Part shown: positions 42,487-51,632 of the stretch, piece by piece
Layout of the letters: every line of letters begins with the position of its first letter
Numbering within the stretch: the first letter of the stretch is position 1
DNA from: CBDDBX01 sp965225955
GTDB lineage: Bacteria; Acidobacteriota; Aminicenantia; UBA2199
Reading direction: 5' to 3'
DNA length: 64,000 bases
Assembly: GCA_965225955.1 (NCBI GenBank)
Contig: CBDDBX010000017.1
Location: 19,044-83,043 of the forward strand
Made by a program: the position numbers and the translations under genes
The notes under the pieces: generated by a model
The model's input: only the letters and a program-made list of their open reading frames with translations
The model's database searches: none
What the model was told of the DNA's origin: nothing

Positions 42487-43425
42487 ATGCGAATTAGTAA
42501 AACGATTAAATTCCTTTTTATCGCTATCCTTGCAACTGGACTCATCAGCTCATCACTGATGGCTCAGGAAGGTCGTGGTAAAGGTAGAATAACCGGTTGT
42601 CTTAAGGATGACAAAGGCAATGCGCTTGCTGGAAAGGAGATGACTCTCCACTTTGATAAAAATCCAAACCTGAAACATACAACTAAAACTGACAAAAAAG
42701 GCGAATGGACCTTTAATGGTCTGGGAACAGGTACCTGGGTTCTTACTGCTAAAGTTGAAGGTTTTGAGATATATCAGTCAGGTTTCAGAGTAACTCAGCT
42801 TACAAAAAATCCATACAGGGAAGTAAAGCTGAAGAAGCCAAAAGTTACTCCTAAAATGTTCTTTGAAGAAGGAAACAAGCTTTTTGCTGAGAAGAAGTAT
42901 GATGAAGCAATTGCTAAATACAAAGCTTTCCTCGCAAAACACCCTGATACAGTTCAGGCGATGATTAATATTGCTAAATGCTATAACGCGAAAGGCGATA
43001 AAGCTGCTGCAATGAAAGAGTTTGAATCTATTCTTGGCAAACTTAAAGATACTGCCAAAGATAAAGAAACAAAGGCACAGATCTACTCTACAATCGGTCA
43101 GTTCCATCTTGATAAAAATGAGACTGAAAAAGCTACAGAGTATTTCAAGAAATCTGTTGATCTTAACCCAAAAGATGAAATCATGGCTTATAATGTTGCG
43201 GAAATTTTCTATTCCAAAAATAAGACAAATGAAGCAATTAAATACTATAAGTTAGCTGCTAAAATTAAACCATCATGGGCTGAAATCTATACCAAGATTG
43301 GATATGCTTATCTGAACCTCGGAGATACTAAAACTGCTGTTGAGTATCTTAAAAAGTTCATTGAAAAAGCTCCTGATTCACCTGAAGCACCTGGTGTAAA
43401 AGAAGTAATCAAAAGCTTACAGTAG
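42487..43425 (+). CDS. Exported protein: carboxypeptidase-regulatory domain plus TPR repeats
   Basis: 312 residues. Signal peptide ends near SSSLMAQE. Residues about 30-115 form a CarboxypepD_reg-like beta sandwich (GRITGCLKDDKGNALAGKEMTL, WVLTAKVEGFEIY), and residues 118-300 hold about four TPR units (ALAKYKAFLAK-type, ATEYFKKSVDLNPKDE, AIKYYKLAAKIKPSWAEIY). Follows the GWxTD pair by 35 nt with a GGAGG site, so same operon. The N-terminal domain matches the kind at the start of the TonB receptor at 48 kb. Confidence 0.82.
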   Translation: MRISKTIKFLFIAILATGLISSSLMAQEGRGKGRITGCLKDDKGNALAGKEMTLHFDKNPNLKHTTKTDKKGEWTFNGLGTGTWVLTAKVEGFEIYQSGFRVTQLTKNPYREVKLKKPKVTPKMFFEEGNKLFAEKKYDEAIAKYKAFLAKHPDTVQAMINIAKCYNAKGDKAAAMKEFESILGKLKDTAKDKETKAQIYSTIGQFHLDKNETEKATEYFKKSVDLNPKDEIMAYNVAEIFYSKNKTNEAIKYYKLAAKIKPSWAEIYTKIGYAYLNLGDTKTAVEYLKKFIEKAPDSPEAPGVKEVIKSLQ

Positions 43426-43447
43426 AAATTAGTTAACAATTAATAAA

Positions 43448-43469
43448 CAGGGGCTTGAATGAGCCCCTG
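43448..43469 (+). terminator. Stem-loop after the GWxTD operon
   Basis: CAGGGGC (43448-43454) and GCCCCTG (43463-43469) form a perfect 7-bp stem; the following sequence ACTTTCT is only weakly T-rich. Confidence 0.5.
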
Positions 43470-43549
43470 ACTTTCTAAGATTCAATAACCCTATTCTATA
43501 TGATGGGACTATATTATTTTAAGATTGTATGGTGATTTTTAATGAAATC

Positions 43550-43650
43550 GTAGGGGCAGAATCCATTTCTGCCCTCTTACAGGAAACCTTAACAAGGGTG
43601 GATATAGAATCCACCCCTACATTTGTGTAGGGACACAGCATGCTGTGTCC
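43550..43650. repeat. Three GTAGGGG-family palindromes in a row
   Basis: GTAGGGGCAGAAATCC-type unit 43550-43574, GGGTGGATATAGAATCCACCC with CTAC at 43596-43620, and GTAGGGACACAGCATGCTGT at 43627-43646 (arm continues to 43650). Orientation of the GTAGGGG flank differs between units. Confidence 0.75.
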
Positions 43651-43669
43651 GTTTTATTAAATTCAAATA

Positions 43670-44827
43670 TTACTTATTCTTTACCATTGCTTTTAAAAGC
43701 TGGTAATTCTTATCAAGTTTCTTTTTAAGTTCAGGATCTTTTTCAATTTTAACTGCTGCTTTCAGATCCATTAAGGCATCAGTCCTTTCAAGTTCCACTG
43801 TAAGTTCTGCAGCCAGCAATCTTACTTCAGGATCATTATCTCTCACCATCTGTGGAATCCATTTTTTTGCAGACCATGCTCTCATATTTACAATATCTTT
43901 CATAGCCTTAAGTTTCTCTTCTTTACTGCCCAGCAGGTTCTCACGTGCTTCTTTCTGTTTTTTAAGCAATTCTTTTGTAAAGAGAATCTCTTCTTTATAT
44001 ATACCAGGTCTTACAACATTCTGATCGTAAGATATGAGTTCTTTTCCAAGGGTTAGTCTCACAAGTCTTGGAATCATCCATCTCATACCCTGAGTGCACT
44101 CGGGGTGTCCAACAACAGATACTGCCTTACCTTTGCCGGCTTTGGTTATAGTAATAAAGGGTTTATTGTTTGTCATATTGGCAGGAGTGCCTTCAACTGT
44201 GTGTACATCACTCAGCATAGTTGCAAGTTCTGTATATTTTAGCTCATCGTTATCTGCAGGAACCATAACTGGGCCTTCATAGTACAGACAGAAATTTATT
44301 TCTTTATCTGCCAGTTCAGGAAAAATCTTTTTCCCCTCTTCTGAAAGTGAGAATTTAGCCAGGCCGTGACCTCTGTGATCATGCTCTATATCGATCGCTT
44401 TTGCGCCACTAAGAGCAAGAGAAGGATAATCTGGTGTATTTGTCAGTATATATGCACCTGCGCAGATACCAACAATACCTTTTCCCTCTTTTTTGACTTT
44501 CTTAATGATTTTCTGCTGCCCCAGAAGGCCAAGGTTACCTGTTTCGCCTCTTCCACTTCCTCCTGGAAAGAGATACACATCAATGTCATCAGCTGCGCCA
44601 CTCATTATCTCTGCTGCTGAAATAACTCTTACATCGATATCTTTATCAATTCTGAGTGATTCAACTGCATCAATAATACAGTGAGGATTATCTCCGTTTT
44701 TGTTAAAAACCCCTACTTTAATCAGGTTGGGATTAACTGTTTCAGCTGGACACGCCTGTTTTTCTGAACACTTACACCCTGCAAAGATCAGTGTCAGTAA
44801 AATTAAAAGAGCTAATTTTGTTTTCAT
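43670..44827 (-). CDS. Lipoprotein with BPL_N / glutamine-amidotransferase-like domain
   Basis: 385 residues. Lipobox LTLIFAGC at about residue 18, followed by more Cys. Residues 35-270 resemble the BPL_N amidotransferase-like fold: VGVFNKNGDNPHCI, YLFPGGSGRGETGNLG and the nucleophile elbow GIVGICAGAYIL (Cys), with VVGHPECTQGMRWM later. The C-terminal 100 residues are helical (KEKLKAMKDIVNMRAW, HEAT-like phrasing NDPEVRLLAAELTVE). Substrate unknown. It is separated from its neighbours by repeat clusters on both sides. Confidence 0.75.
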   Translation of the reverse strand: MKTKLALLILLTLIFAGCKCSEKQACPAETVNPNLIKVGVFNKNGDNPHCIIDAVESLRIDKDIDVRVISAAEIMSGAADDIDVYLFPGGSGRGETGNLGLLGQQKIIKKVKKEGKGIVGICAGAYILTNTPDYPSLALSGAKAIDIEHDHRGHGLAKFSLSEEGKKIFPELADKEINFCLYYEGPVMVPADNDELKYTELATMLSDVHTVEGTPANMTNNKPFITITKAGKGKAVSVVGHPECTQGMRWMIPRLVRLTLGKELISYDQNVVRPGIYKEEILFTKELLKKQKEARENLLGSKEEKLKAMKDIVNMRAWSAKKWIPQMVRDNDPEVRLLAAELTVELERTDALMDLKAAVKIEKDPELKKKLDKNYQLLKAMVKNK

Positions 44828-45140
44828 TTATTATTCCTCTAAATAAAATTAATTTACATATAGTGAAACCAAAGGAAATAATAAAATATCAGATATCTAC
44901 TGTCAACTCTATCGGGCCTGGCATGCCAGGCCCCTACACAACCAAAGTTTAGTTTGTCTTTAAAAGATAGTACAGATTGAGCTGAATATAGGCAAACAGT
45001 AGTAGAGACGCATCATTGCGTCTTTTGCTGGTTAATGATGTACTTTTTGGAAGAAATAGAAGCTAATATTATACAGGAGCCTGTGTATGTCTGTTTTTAA
45101 TCCTGAGCTTGTCGAAGGAGGGCTTTGTGTGGTTTTATAT
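44828..45140. other. Repeat-rich intergenic region, no gene seen
   Basis: Includes the 20-bp palindrome GGGCCTGGCATGCCAGGCCC with CTAC (44914-44937), GTAGAGACGCATCATTGCGTC (45003-45023, a related short palindrome) and CCTGAGCTTGTCGAAGG (45102-45118), a word that recurs in unrelated bacterial genomes. Confidence 0.6.
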
Positions 45141-45170
45141 AAAAAAAAACCCGGGGTTGAAGCCCCGGGT
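45141..45170 (-). terminator. Terminator of the TonB receptor gene
   Basis: On the minus strand ACCCGGGG, loop CTTCAA, CCCCGGGT, then nine or more T. A textbook terminator 30 nt after the stop. Confidence 0.92.
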
Positions 45171-45200
45171 TGTATGTTTAAATGTTTTAATTAACTTAAA

Positions 45201-48200
45201 TTAGAAGCTAAGTTTAGCACCGAATCTAACTGAGATTGGTGGCTGGAAGAAAGATTCCATGAGATATCTTGGATCTTTAGCATAACCATTAGCTTCGATA
45301 AGCTGGTTAATGTCGTATCCTGCCATGATTTCTTCGTTAGTCAGGTTAACTTCTTCGTTTGTAAGAACGTTGTACTTAGATCTTGCAATGTCATTGTTTG
45401 TAAGGTTAGTTACGTTAACATTGAGATTAAGATGCATCTTATCACCGATCTGAAGTGCATATTCTGCATAAAGGTCGATCTGCCATAAGAAAGGAGTTCT
45501 TCCGTCTGTGTGTCTTCCATCTGGATAGAAACCATCCTGGTGGTTAACTGAAACAGATCTTGATACAGGAGTACCCATTTTACCATAAGCATTAACACCA
45601 ATAGTCAGACCGAAGTCAAATGTATAAGCGCCGTATACTTTAAGGTCAAGAGGTCTGTCTGTAGGAAGGAGACCTGTAGCTTCTTTCAGCTGTGAATCAT
45701 AGTGAGCAAACCAGGCGTCGAAGTAACGTGCAACGTTAGGATCCTGTCTACCTGCTTCGTCTGTACTTGCAAGACCTGAGAAGTTACCCCAGAGTCTGCT
45801 GAGTGTAAGTGAAACACCACCGAGCCAGTTGTTTGAGAACTTTTTGTCCAGTGTGAACTGAAGTGAATAGTATTCTCTTTTTGGGTCTGGGCATTTACGT
45901 CCATCAGGAATATAATCTGACTCTGCATATTTACCGTTAATCCAGTCTGAACCTGGGTTACCAATAAAGTAGAATTCGTCAGCACCGATTCTAACACCGA
46001 TATCCTCAATAGCATTAAGGATTCTGTTGTGCAGGAATCTGACTGTTAATGAAAGATCTTCTTTCAGCATTCTCTGGTAACCAAGTGAAAGTTCCATTTT
46101 TGAATATGGTTTCATGTTTGGCTGAACCAGATCGAATGAAGGCTGACGGTGGTTCTGAAGTGACATCAGTTCACCACCAAGAATTGGAGCATCAGAACCA
46201 GTCCAGATAACACTGGATTCGTTCAGGTATTTTGTCCAATCAGGATCTTTAATGTTATACCATGCTGTGTAATACTGAGCTCCACCGAATGAACCAACAG
46301 CCATAGCAAGTTTCATAACGTCATAATAGAGACCAAAACTACCGAAGAGTTTGTTTTTGCCATCGCCATTGATGTCGTAAGCAAAACCGATTCTTGGAGC
46401 AATTTTGTCGAAGAAATCAAATTTGAACGCAGCTTCAGGATGACTTTTGTCAAATGAAGGCATATCTTCTTTTTCAAATCTGATACCATAGTTTAAAGTA
46501 AGTTTGCTTCCAATAGTCCAGCTGTCCTGCAGATAGAAAGCCCATCTGTTTGTATCCAGCTTACCTTTTTCAGCATAGATGTATGATCTTACATAACCGT
46601 AATCAACAGGAACTGTGTCTCCACCAGGAACGTTGTATGAATCATAAAGATCACCATTCTTCCAGTAGAATCTCCAGTAGTTAGCAGCAACACCTGAGTG
46701 TTTGTCAAGGCTAACCTGTGACCATGAAAGACCTGCTTTCGCAACGTGCTCACCACCTGCGTTGAAGTAGTAAGTGAAGTCACCTTTCAGTGAAATTCTT
46801 TTTGAGATATTTTTGATATTTGAATTCAGCTGATCCCATGAGATATTCTGATACCATGCATCTTCTTTCAGATTGTCAGGGATATCAAGATGGCTGTTTG
46901 AGTTCTGGAAAAGAATTCTTGTTGTTGGGGGAGGCTCACTACCTGAGTAGAAACCATTAGTTCTGTAGTAACCACCAGAAACGTTAAGGAATGCATTGTT
47001 GCCGATTGAATAGTCTAAACTACCAGCAAGTGTAATTCCTGGCCATGTATATGCCCATTTGTCATAGTTAGTTGTTGAAGAATAAGAAGTTGTACCAAGA
47101 CGTGATGGCAGAGAACCTTCTCTCTTAACATGGTTAACTGAACCACTAAGACTTAATCTCAGGTTGTTTGTGATAGCTGCAGTAATTTTTGCAGAACCTT
47201 TAAGTCTTCTTGTTTTCTGGTTAAATACTTCACCATCATGCTCTGGAGCATCATTAAATCTACCTTCTCTGTCATAGTTGGCAAATTCAGGAATGAAAGA
47301 TGTGAAGAACCACAGTCTGTCTTTGATTATGTAACCACCAACAGAGATACCTGGTTCCAGTGAGTAACCTGAATCTTTCTTCTGCTCAGTGTCATACATT
47401 GCTTTATGAACATCTTTAGGATCGAGCATGAGAACTTTTCTGGGGTTGCCATTAAGAGCCATAGGAGCATAGTAAACTGTTAAGTCACCGTGGAATTCGT
47501 TACCACCGGATTTAGTAATAACAGAAATAACACCACCCATTGAACCACCGTATTCAGCAGCATAACCGGAAGATTTGACCTGAACTTCCTCAACTGAATC
47601 GTAGTCAACTCTCTGACCTGAAGTACCGCTTTCAGCAGTAGTTGTGTTCATACCATCTACAAAGAATGTGTTTTCTGAAGCAGAAGCACCGTCAAATGAG
47701 ATACCACTTGCAGTTTCACCAGCTTCATAGTTAACACCAGCCTGAGTTGTAATAACGCCAGTGAAGTTTCTTCCTTTAGGAAGCTTTGAGATAGTTTCTT
47801 TTGTCATGTTTGTAGCGATAGAACTTTTTCTAACGTCTACAAGTGGAGAAGCGCCTTCTACAAGTACTTCTTCCTGAATAGCACCAGCCTGCATAACTCC
47901 GTCAATTTTCAGAGTCTGACCAACTGAAAGTACAACACCCTTTCTTACTACCTGCTTGAAGCCTTCAAGAGTAAAAGTAATTGTGTATGTACCACCTGGC
48001 AGTGCAGGGAAACGGTATTTACCGTTTTCATCTGATACTGATGTTCTTGTACCAACAAGGTTAGTACCTTTAACTGTAATTGTAACGCCGGGAACTGCTG
48101 AACCATCTTCGAGAAGAACAGTACCGACGAATTCACCTGCCTGTTCCTGTGCCATGAGAGCACCGGAGAACATCAGGGTTAACGCGATTAAGGAAACCAA

Positions 48201-48212
48201 AAGTTTCTTCAT
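45201..48212 (-). CDS. TonB-dependent outer-membrane receptor with CarboxypepD_reg domain
   Basis: 1003 residues. Signal peptide LVSLIALTLMFSGALMAQE; residues about 27-105 a carboxypeptidase-regulatory beta sandwich (GTVLLEDGSAVPGVTITVKG, ALPGGTYTITFTLEGF); about 115-235 the plug (VDVRKSSIATNMTKETI, FFVDGMNTTT, VEEVQVKSSGYAAEYGG, VISVITKSGGNEFHG); the rest a beta-barrel ending in an aromatic-rich strand (ISVRFGAKLSF, terminal Phe). This Oar-like type is expanded in Acidobacteriota. Substrate unknown. It has a GGAGGT site and its own strong terminator. Confidence 0.92.
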   Translation of the reverse strand: MKKLLVSLIALTLMFSGALMAQEQAGEFVGTVLLEDGSAVPGVTITVKGTNLVGTRTSVSDENGKYRFPALPGGTYTITFTLEGFKQVVRKGVVLSVGQTLKIDGVMQAGAIQEEVLVEGASPLVDVRKSSIATNMTKETISKLPKGRNFTGVITTQAGVNYEAGETASGISFDGASASENTFFVDGMNTTTAESGTSGQRVDYDSVEEVQVKSSGYAAEYGGSMGGVISVITKSGGNEFHGDLTVYYAPMALNGNPRKVLMLDPKDVHKAMYDTEQKKDSGYSLEPGISVGGYIIKDRLWFFTSFIPEFANYDREGRFNDAPEHDGEVFNQKTRRLKGSAKITAAITNNLRLSLSGSVNHVKREGSLPSRLGTTSYSSTTNYDKWAYTWPGITLAGSLDYSIGNNAFLNVSGGYYRTNGFYSGSEPPPTTRILFQNSNSHLDIPDNLKEDAWYQNISWDQLNSNIKNISKRISLKGDFTYYFNAGGEHVAKAGLSWSQVSLDKHSGVAANYWRFYWKNGDLYDSYNVPGGDTVPVDYGYVRSYIYAEKGKLDTNRWAFYLQDSWTIGSKLTLNYGIRFEKEDMPSFDKSHPEAAFKFDFFDKIAPRIGFAYDINGDGKNKLFGSFGLYYDVMKLAMAVGSFGGAQYYTAWYNIKDPDWTKYLNESSVIWTGSDAPILGGELMSLQNHRQPSFDLVQPNMKPYSKMELSLGYQRMLKEDLSLTVRFLHNRILNAIEDIGVRIGADEFYFIGNPGSDWINGKYAESDYIPDGRKCPDPKREYYSLQFTLDKKFSNNWLGGVSLTLSRLWGNFSGLASTDEAGRQDPNVARYFDAWFAHYDSQLKEATGLLPTDRPLDLKVYGAYTFDFGLTIGVNAYGKMGTPVSRSVSVNHQDGFYPDGRHTDGRTPFLWQIDLYAEYALQIGDKMHLNLNVNVTNLTNNDIARSKYNVLTNEEVNLTNEEIMAGYDINQLIEANGYAKDPRYLMESFFQPPISVRFGAKLSF

Positions 48213-48411
48213 TAATCTACCTCCATAGAATTTGTGACTTTCGTCGCCATACTACGTGCAATTCAGATGCCAATTAATTCAATTTCTTGAAAAGTTCATT
48301 TTAAGGGGGTTTGTGGACGGTTTGATGAAGGGTGGGTTCAAAAAAATGGAGTTCTTTGGTGTGTAAAGTTGGATTTCGATGATTAGTATCTGAAAATGTG
48401 GGGTAAAGTGT

Positions 48412-48433
48412 CGGGGCAGAGTGATCTGCCCCG
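48412..48433 (-). terminator. Stem-loop after hflC
   Basis: Perfect stem CGGGGCAGA/TCTGCCCCG with a 4-nt loop, 8 nt beyond the hflC stop; no clear T tract. Confidence 0.5.
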
Positions 48434-48440
48434 GGAAAGT

Positions 48441-49406
48441 TTATTTTTTCTTTTTATATAAGTACTTGAAGAAGTCAAAATCTGTTGTAACAGTTTTGTT
48501 CATTCCAGGTAATAATTCCTGGTACTTGGTTATGGCGATCCAGAATTCAGAGAACTCAGGATTCTGGCTATATGCCTTATTTCTGATTTCAAGAGCTGAA
48601 GCATCAGCTTTAGCTTTAACCTCTTTTGCTTTTCTGATAGCTTCGGATTTAATCATCCTCAGCTCTTTTTCCATTTTACCAAGCCATTTGGCTCTTTCAC
48701 CTTCACCATCAGATCTGAAGGCCTGAGCAATTTTGTTTCTCTCTTTAATCATTCTGTTATATACACTGTTGGTAAGATCGTCAGAATATTTGATCTGTCT
48801 TATCTTAAGATCTATAAGCTTTATACCAAACTGAGGGGTTAATTCCCCGGCTTTATCAAGAATGAGGTCAGAGATCTTATTTCTTCCCACATCGATTTTG
48901 TCGTAATTCTTTTTTATACTTGATGTAATCAGTTCATCATTATCAGAACCGTCATTACTTTTAAAGACATTTTCTCTCTTAATCTCGTTAATGATGTTGG
49001 AATTTCTTATTGCTTCTCTAAGATAGTTCTTTGTAATAACAGTACGGACACTTGATTCAATAATATTATCAAGTCTTGCCTGAGCTTCATTAATATTACC
49101 TCTTACAGCTTCAGCAAACTTTTTGAGATTATCTATTCTCCATCTGGCAGTAGTGTCTACCCAGATAAACTGATTCTCTTTTGTAGGTATTCTCTGAGCA
49201 TCTCCGTCCCATGAAAGGACCTTCTTTGGGAGAAATTTTACCTCATCTGTAAAAGGAACTTTAAATTTGAGGCCAGCTTCAGTTTTGGTATCTACAATTT
49301 TACCAAATCTTTTAACAATAGCCTGTGCTCCTTCCGGCAGTATGAATATTGAAGAGTAGAGAACTATAATTATCAGGCCTATAAGTGCTACTATTCCTTT
49401 TTTCAT
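48441..49406 (-). CDS. hflC: HflC, SPFH-domain membrane protease modulator
   Basis: 321 residues. N-terminal membrane anchor (IVALIGLIIIVLYSSIFIL), then the SPFH/band-7 domain (EGAQAIVKRFGKIVDTKTEAGLKFKVPF, WDGDAQRIPTKEN) and a coiled Ala/Lys-rich segment. It pairs with HflK to form the periplasmic cage around FtsH. Overlaps hflK by 4 nt. Confidence 0.93.
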   Translation of the reverse strand: MKKGIVALIGLIIIVLYSSIFILPEGAQAIVKRFGKIVDTKTEAGLKFKVPFTDEVKFLPKKVLSWDGDAQRIPTKENQFIWVDTTARWRIDNLKKFAEAVRGNINEAQARLDNIIESSVRTVITKNYLREAIRNSNIINEIKRENVFKSNDGSDNDELITSSIKKNYDKIDVGRNKISDLILDKAGELTPQFGIKLIDLKIRQIKYSDDLTNSVYNRMIKERNKIAQAFRSDGEGERAKWLGKMEKELRMIKSEAIRKAKEVKAKADASALEIRNKAYSQNPEFSEFWIAITKYQELLPGMNKTVTTDFDFFKYLYKKKK

Positions 49407-50398
49407 TTAGTACCTCCTTTTGCTCCGCTTCCACTTTTGTTCAGAGATTTGAAGGGAACGAAGTTTTTCAGGTTCTTATCAATAAGTTCTGTATTCTTTT
49501 TGTTCTTAAATACCTCTTCAAACATTTCGTAGTAGAGTCTCATTCTTGTTAATGAAGGGTTTTTGCGGTATTCCTGATAAACAGCTTCAAATCTGGCTAT
49601 GTCACCTTTTGCTCTGTTAATCTTTTCTGTAGCATAACCTTCTGCTTCCTGGATTATTTTCTGAGCTTCACCACGAGCTCTTGGAATAGCTTTGTTGTAT
49701 GATTCCTGACCTTCGTTACGAAGTCTCTCTCTGTCCTGAATAGCTTTGTTTACATCTTCGAAAGCATCCTGAACGGCTCCTTTTGGAGGCACAATGTTCT
49801 GAAGTTTTACAGTTGTTACCTCTATTCCCAGTTTATACTCTTTAAAAGATTCGTTCATTGCTATACGACTCTTCTCTTCAATATTTATACGCTCATTACC
49901 AATAACATCAAATATTGTTCTGTCACCTACAAGCTGATTAATTACAGATTGTGAGATGTCTCTGATGTTTTTCCTCTGGTGATGAACTTCAAAGAGCCAA
50001 TTCTGTGGATTTACAATTTTGTACTGTATGATCCAGCGAACATCTACAATATTAAGATCTCCTGTCAGCATTACTGATTCACCTGAATAGTTTCTGCTGG
50101 AATACTGGGTTCTTACTCCCGCTCTTACTGTTCTGAAACCAAACTCTTCTGTCAATATCCGCTGTGTTGGGACATTGTAGTTTTTTTCCAGACCAAATGG
50201 TAGTTTAAAGTGAAGCCCAGGGCCTTCTATTCTGTCAAATTTCCCCAGAAAGATCACTACTGCTTCTTCTTCAGGGTTAACTACATAGTAACTTGTGAGA
50301 ATTCCTGCGATTATAATAATTGCTGCAACAATTTTTCCGATGGCGCCTGGATTGAACTTCTTCTGAATTTCTTCAAGATCAATTATATTGTCCGTCAT
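49403..50398 (-). CDS. hflK: HflK, SPFH-domain membrane protease modulator
   Basis: 331 residues, shorter than the E. coli protein because the Gly-rich N-terminus is absent. A membrane segment (KIVAAIIIIAGILTSYYVV) is followed by VNPEEEAVVIFLGKF, GPGLHFKLPFG and the characteristic VKLQNIVPPKGAVQDAFEDV, with ARGEAQKIIQEAEGYATEKI. Clear AAGGAGG ribosome site. Operon hflK-hflC. Confidence 0.94.
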   Translation of the reverse strand: MTDNIIDLEEIQKKFNPGAIGKIVAAIIIIAGILTSYYVVNPEEEAVVIFLGKFDRIEGPGLHFKLPFGLEKNYNVPTQRILTEEFGFRTVRAGVRTQYSSRNYSGESVMLTGDLNIVDVRWIIQYKIVNPQNWLFEVHHQRKNIRDISQSVINQLVGDRTIFDVIGNERINIEEKSRIAMNESFKEYKLGIEVTTVKLQNIVPPKGAVQDAFEDVNKAIQDRERLRNEGQESYNKAIPRARGEAQKIIQEAEGYATEKINRAKGDIARFEAVYQEYRKNPSLTRMRLYYEMFEEVFKNKKNTELIDKNLKNFVPFKSLNKSGSGAKGGTK

Positions 50399-50537
50399 TA
50401 TTCCTCCTTATGTTTTCTCATGTATACGTCAGTTATGTCATAGAAAATTCATGAATGCAATAGAATTTAGTCTCTACCGGGAACTTTTTCTATTCTGTGG
50501 CGTTGTTCCGTTATTGACTACAAAGTGAGGTGAAGAC

Positions 50538-51620
50538 ATGAAAAAAATATTGATCTGGGGCTTTATGATTGTGCTCTTTGCAGGTTCAGCATTTTTTCTT
50601 CTGAGAGGAGAGGATTCTGAGAAGGCGGAGTTGAAAACTGTAAAAGCAACAATCGGAACTATTGCTGAGAAGGCTCTGGCAGTAGGAACGATTGAACCTG
50701 ATAATGAAATCAGGGTTAAATCAACAATTTCAGGAATTATTACTGAAATCTATTTCAAAGTAGGTGACAAAATAGAAAAAGGGGAGCCTCTGTTTAAAGT
50801 ATCACCTAATCCAACTCCTCTTGAGTATGCTGAAAAGAAGCGTAATGTAGAGATGGCTGAAGTGGTAATGCACAGAGAAGGTAAAATCAGAGACAGAAAG
50901 CTGGAACTCTTCAAAGCCAATCTTATTCCAAAATCGGAAATGGATAAAGTTAACTCAACATATGATGAAGCTACTCTCAAATACAAAATGGCAAAAGAGA
51001 AGTTCCAGCTCATGGAAAAAGGCCGGATTAAAGTTGCAAACAGACAGATAAACTCAATAATCAAGTCTCCTATCAGTGGAGTTGTTCTTTCACAGACAGT
51101 ATTTGAAGGAGACCCGGTTGTTCCTCTGACAAATTTCCAGCCTGGAACAGAGCTCTGCAGCATGGCTGATATGAGACATATACTTTTCAAAGGTACTGTA
51201 GATGAGATAGATGTCGGCAAAATCAGAGTAGGAATGAACTGCGATATTCAGATTGGTGCTCTGCCGGAAGCTAAGATAAAAGGGGAGCTTCAGAGAATTT
51301 CACCAAAAGCCAAGAAAGATGGTAATGCTACTCTGTTTGATATCGAAGTCATTATAAAAGATATGGGTGGCGTTAATCTGAGAGCCGGATATTCAGCTAC
51401 ATCATATGTAAAGATCAAAGAGAGTAAAGATGTTGTGGTTGTTCCTGAGAGATTGGTTAAGTTTGAAAAAGATAAAGCTTATGTAGAGATAAGCCGTAAT
51501 GGAACTGTGTCAAAGATTGAAGTCAAAACAGGCCTGTCAGACAGTATGAATATTGAAATCAAAAAAGGCGTGAAAGTGGGAGCTCTTATTGTTGAAAGAC
51601 CTCCAAGGGAAATCAAATAA
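50538..51620 (+). CDS. Efflux periplasmic adaptor (MacA/HlyD type)
   Basis: 360 residues. N-terminal membrane anchor or uncleaved signal (ILIWGFMIVLFAGSAFFLL), lipoyl-like half (GTIEPDNEIRVKSTISGIITEIYFKVGDKIEKGEPLF), a short coiled hairpin (about 90-170), the second lipoyl half (NSIIKSPISGVVLSQTVFEGDPV) and beta-barrel domains. It links inner-membrane permeases to an outer-membrane exit duct, not encoded nearby. First of four genes with gaps of 3-12 nt. Confidence 0.9.
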   Translation: MKKILIWGFMIVLFAGSAFFLLRGEDSEKAELKTVKATIGTIAEKALAVGTIEPDNEIRVKSTISGIITEIYFKVGDKIEKGEPLFKVSPNPTPLEYAEKKRNVEMAEVVMHREGKIRDRKLELFKANLIPKSEMDKVNSTYDEATLKYKMAKEKFQLMEKGRIKVANRQINSIIKSPISGVVLSQTVFEGDPVVPLTNFQPGTELCSMADMRHILFKGTVDEIDVGKIRVGMNCDIQIGALPEAKIKGELQRISPKAKKDGNATLFDIEVIIKDMGGVNLRAGYSATSYVKIKESKDVVVVPERLVKFEKDKAYVEISRNGTVSKIEVKTGLSDSMNIEIKKGVKVGALIVERPPREIK

Positions 51621-51632
51621 AAGGATAAAATA

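Noticed and set aside
43550..43650. Possible CRISPR array from repeated palindromes
   Set aside because: Units differ in sequence, there are no constant repeats with spacers and no cas genes.
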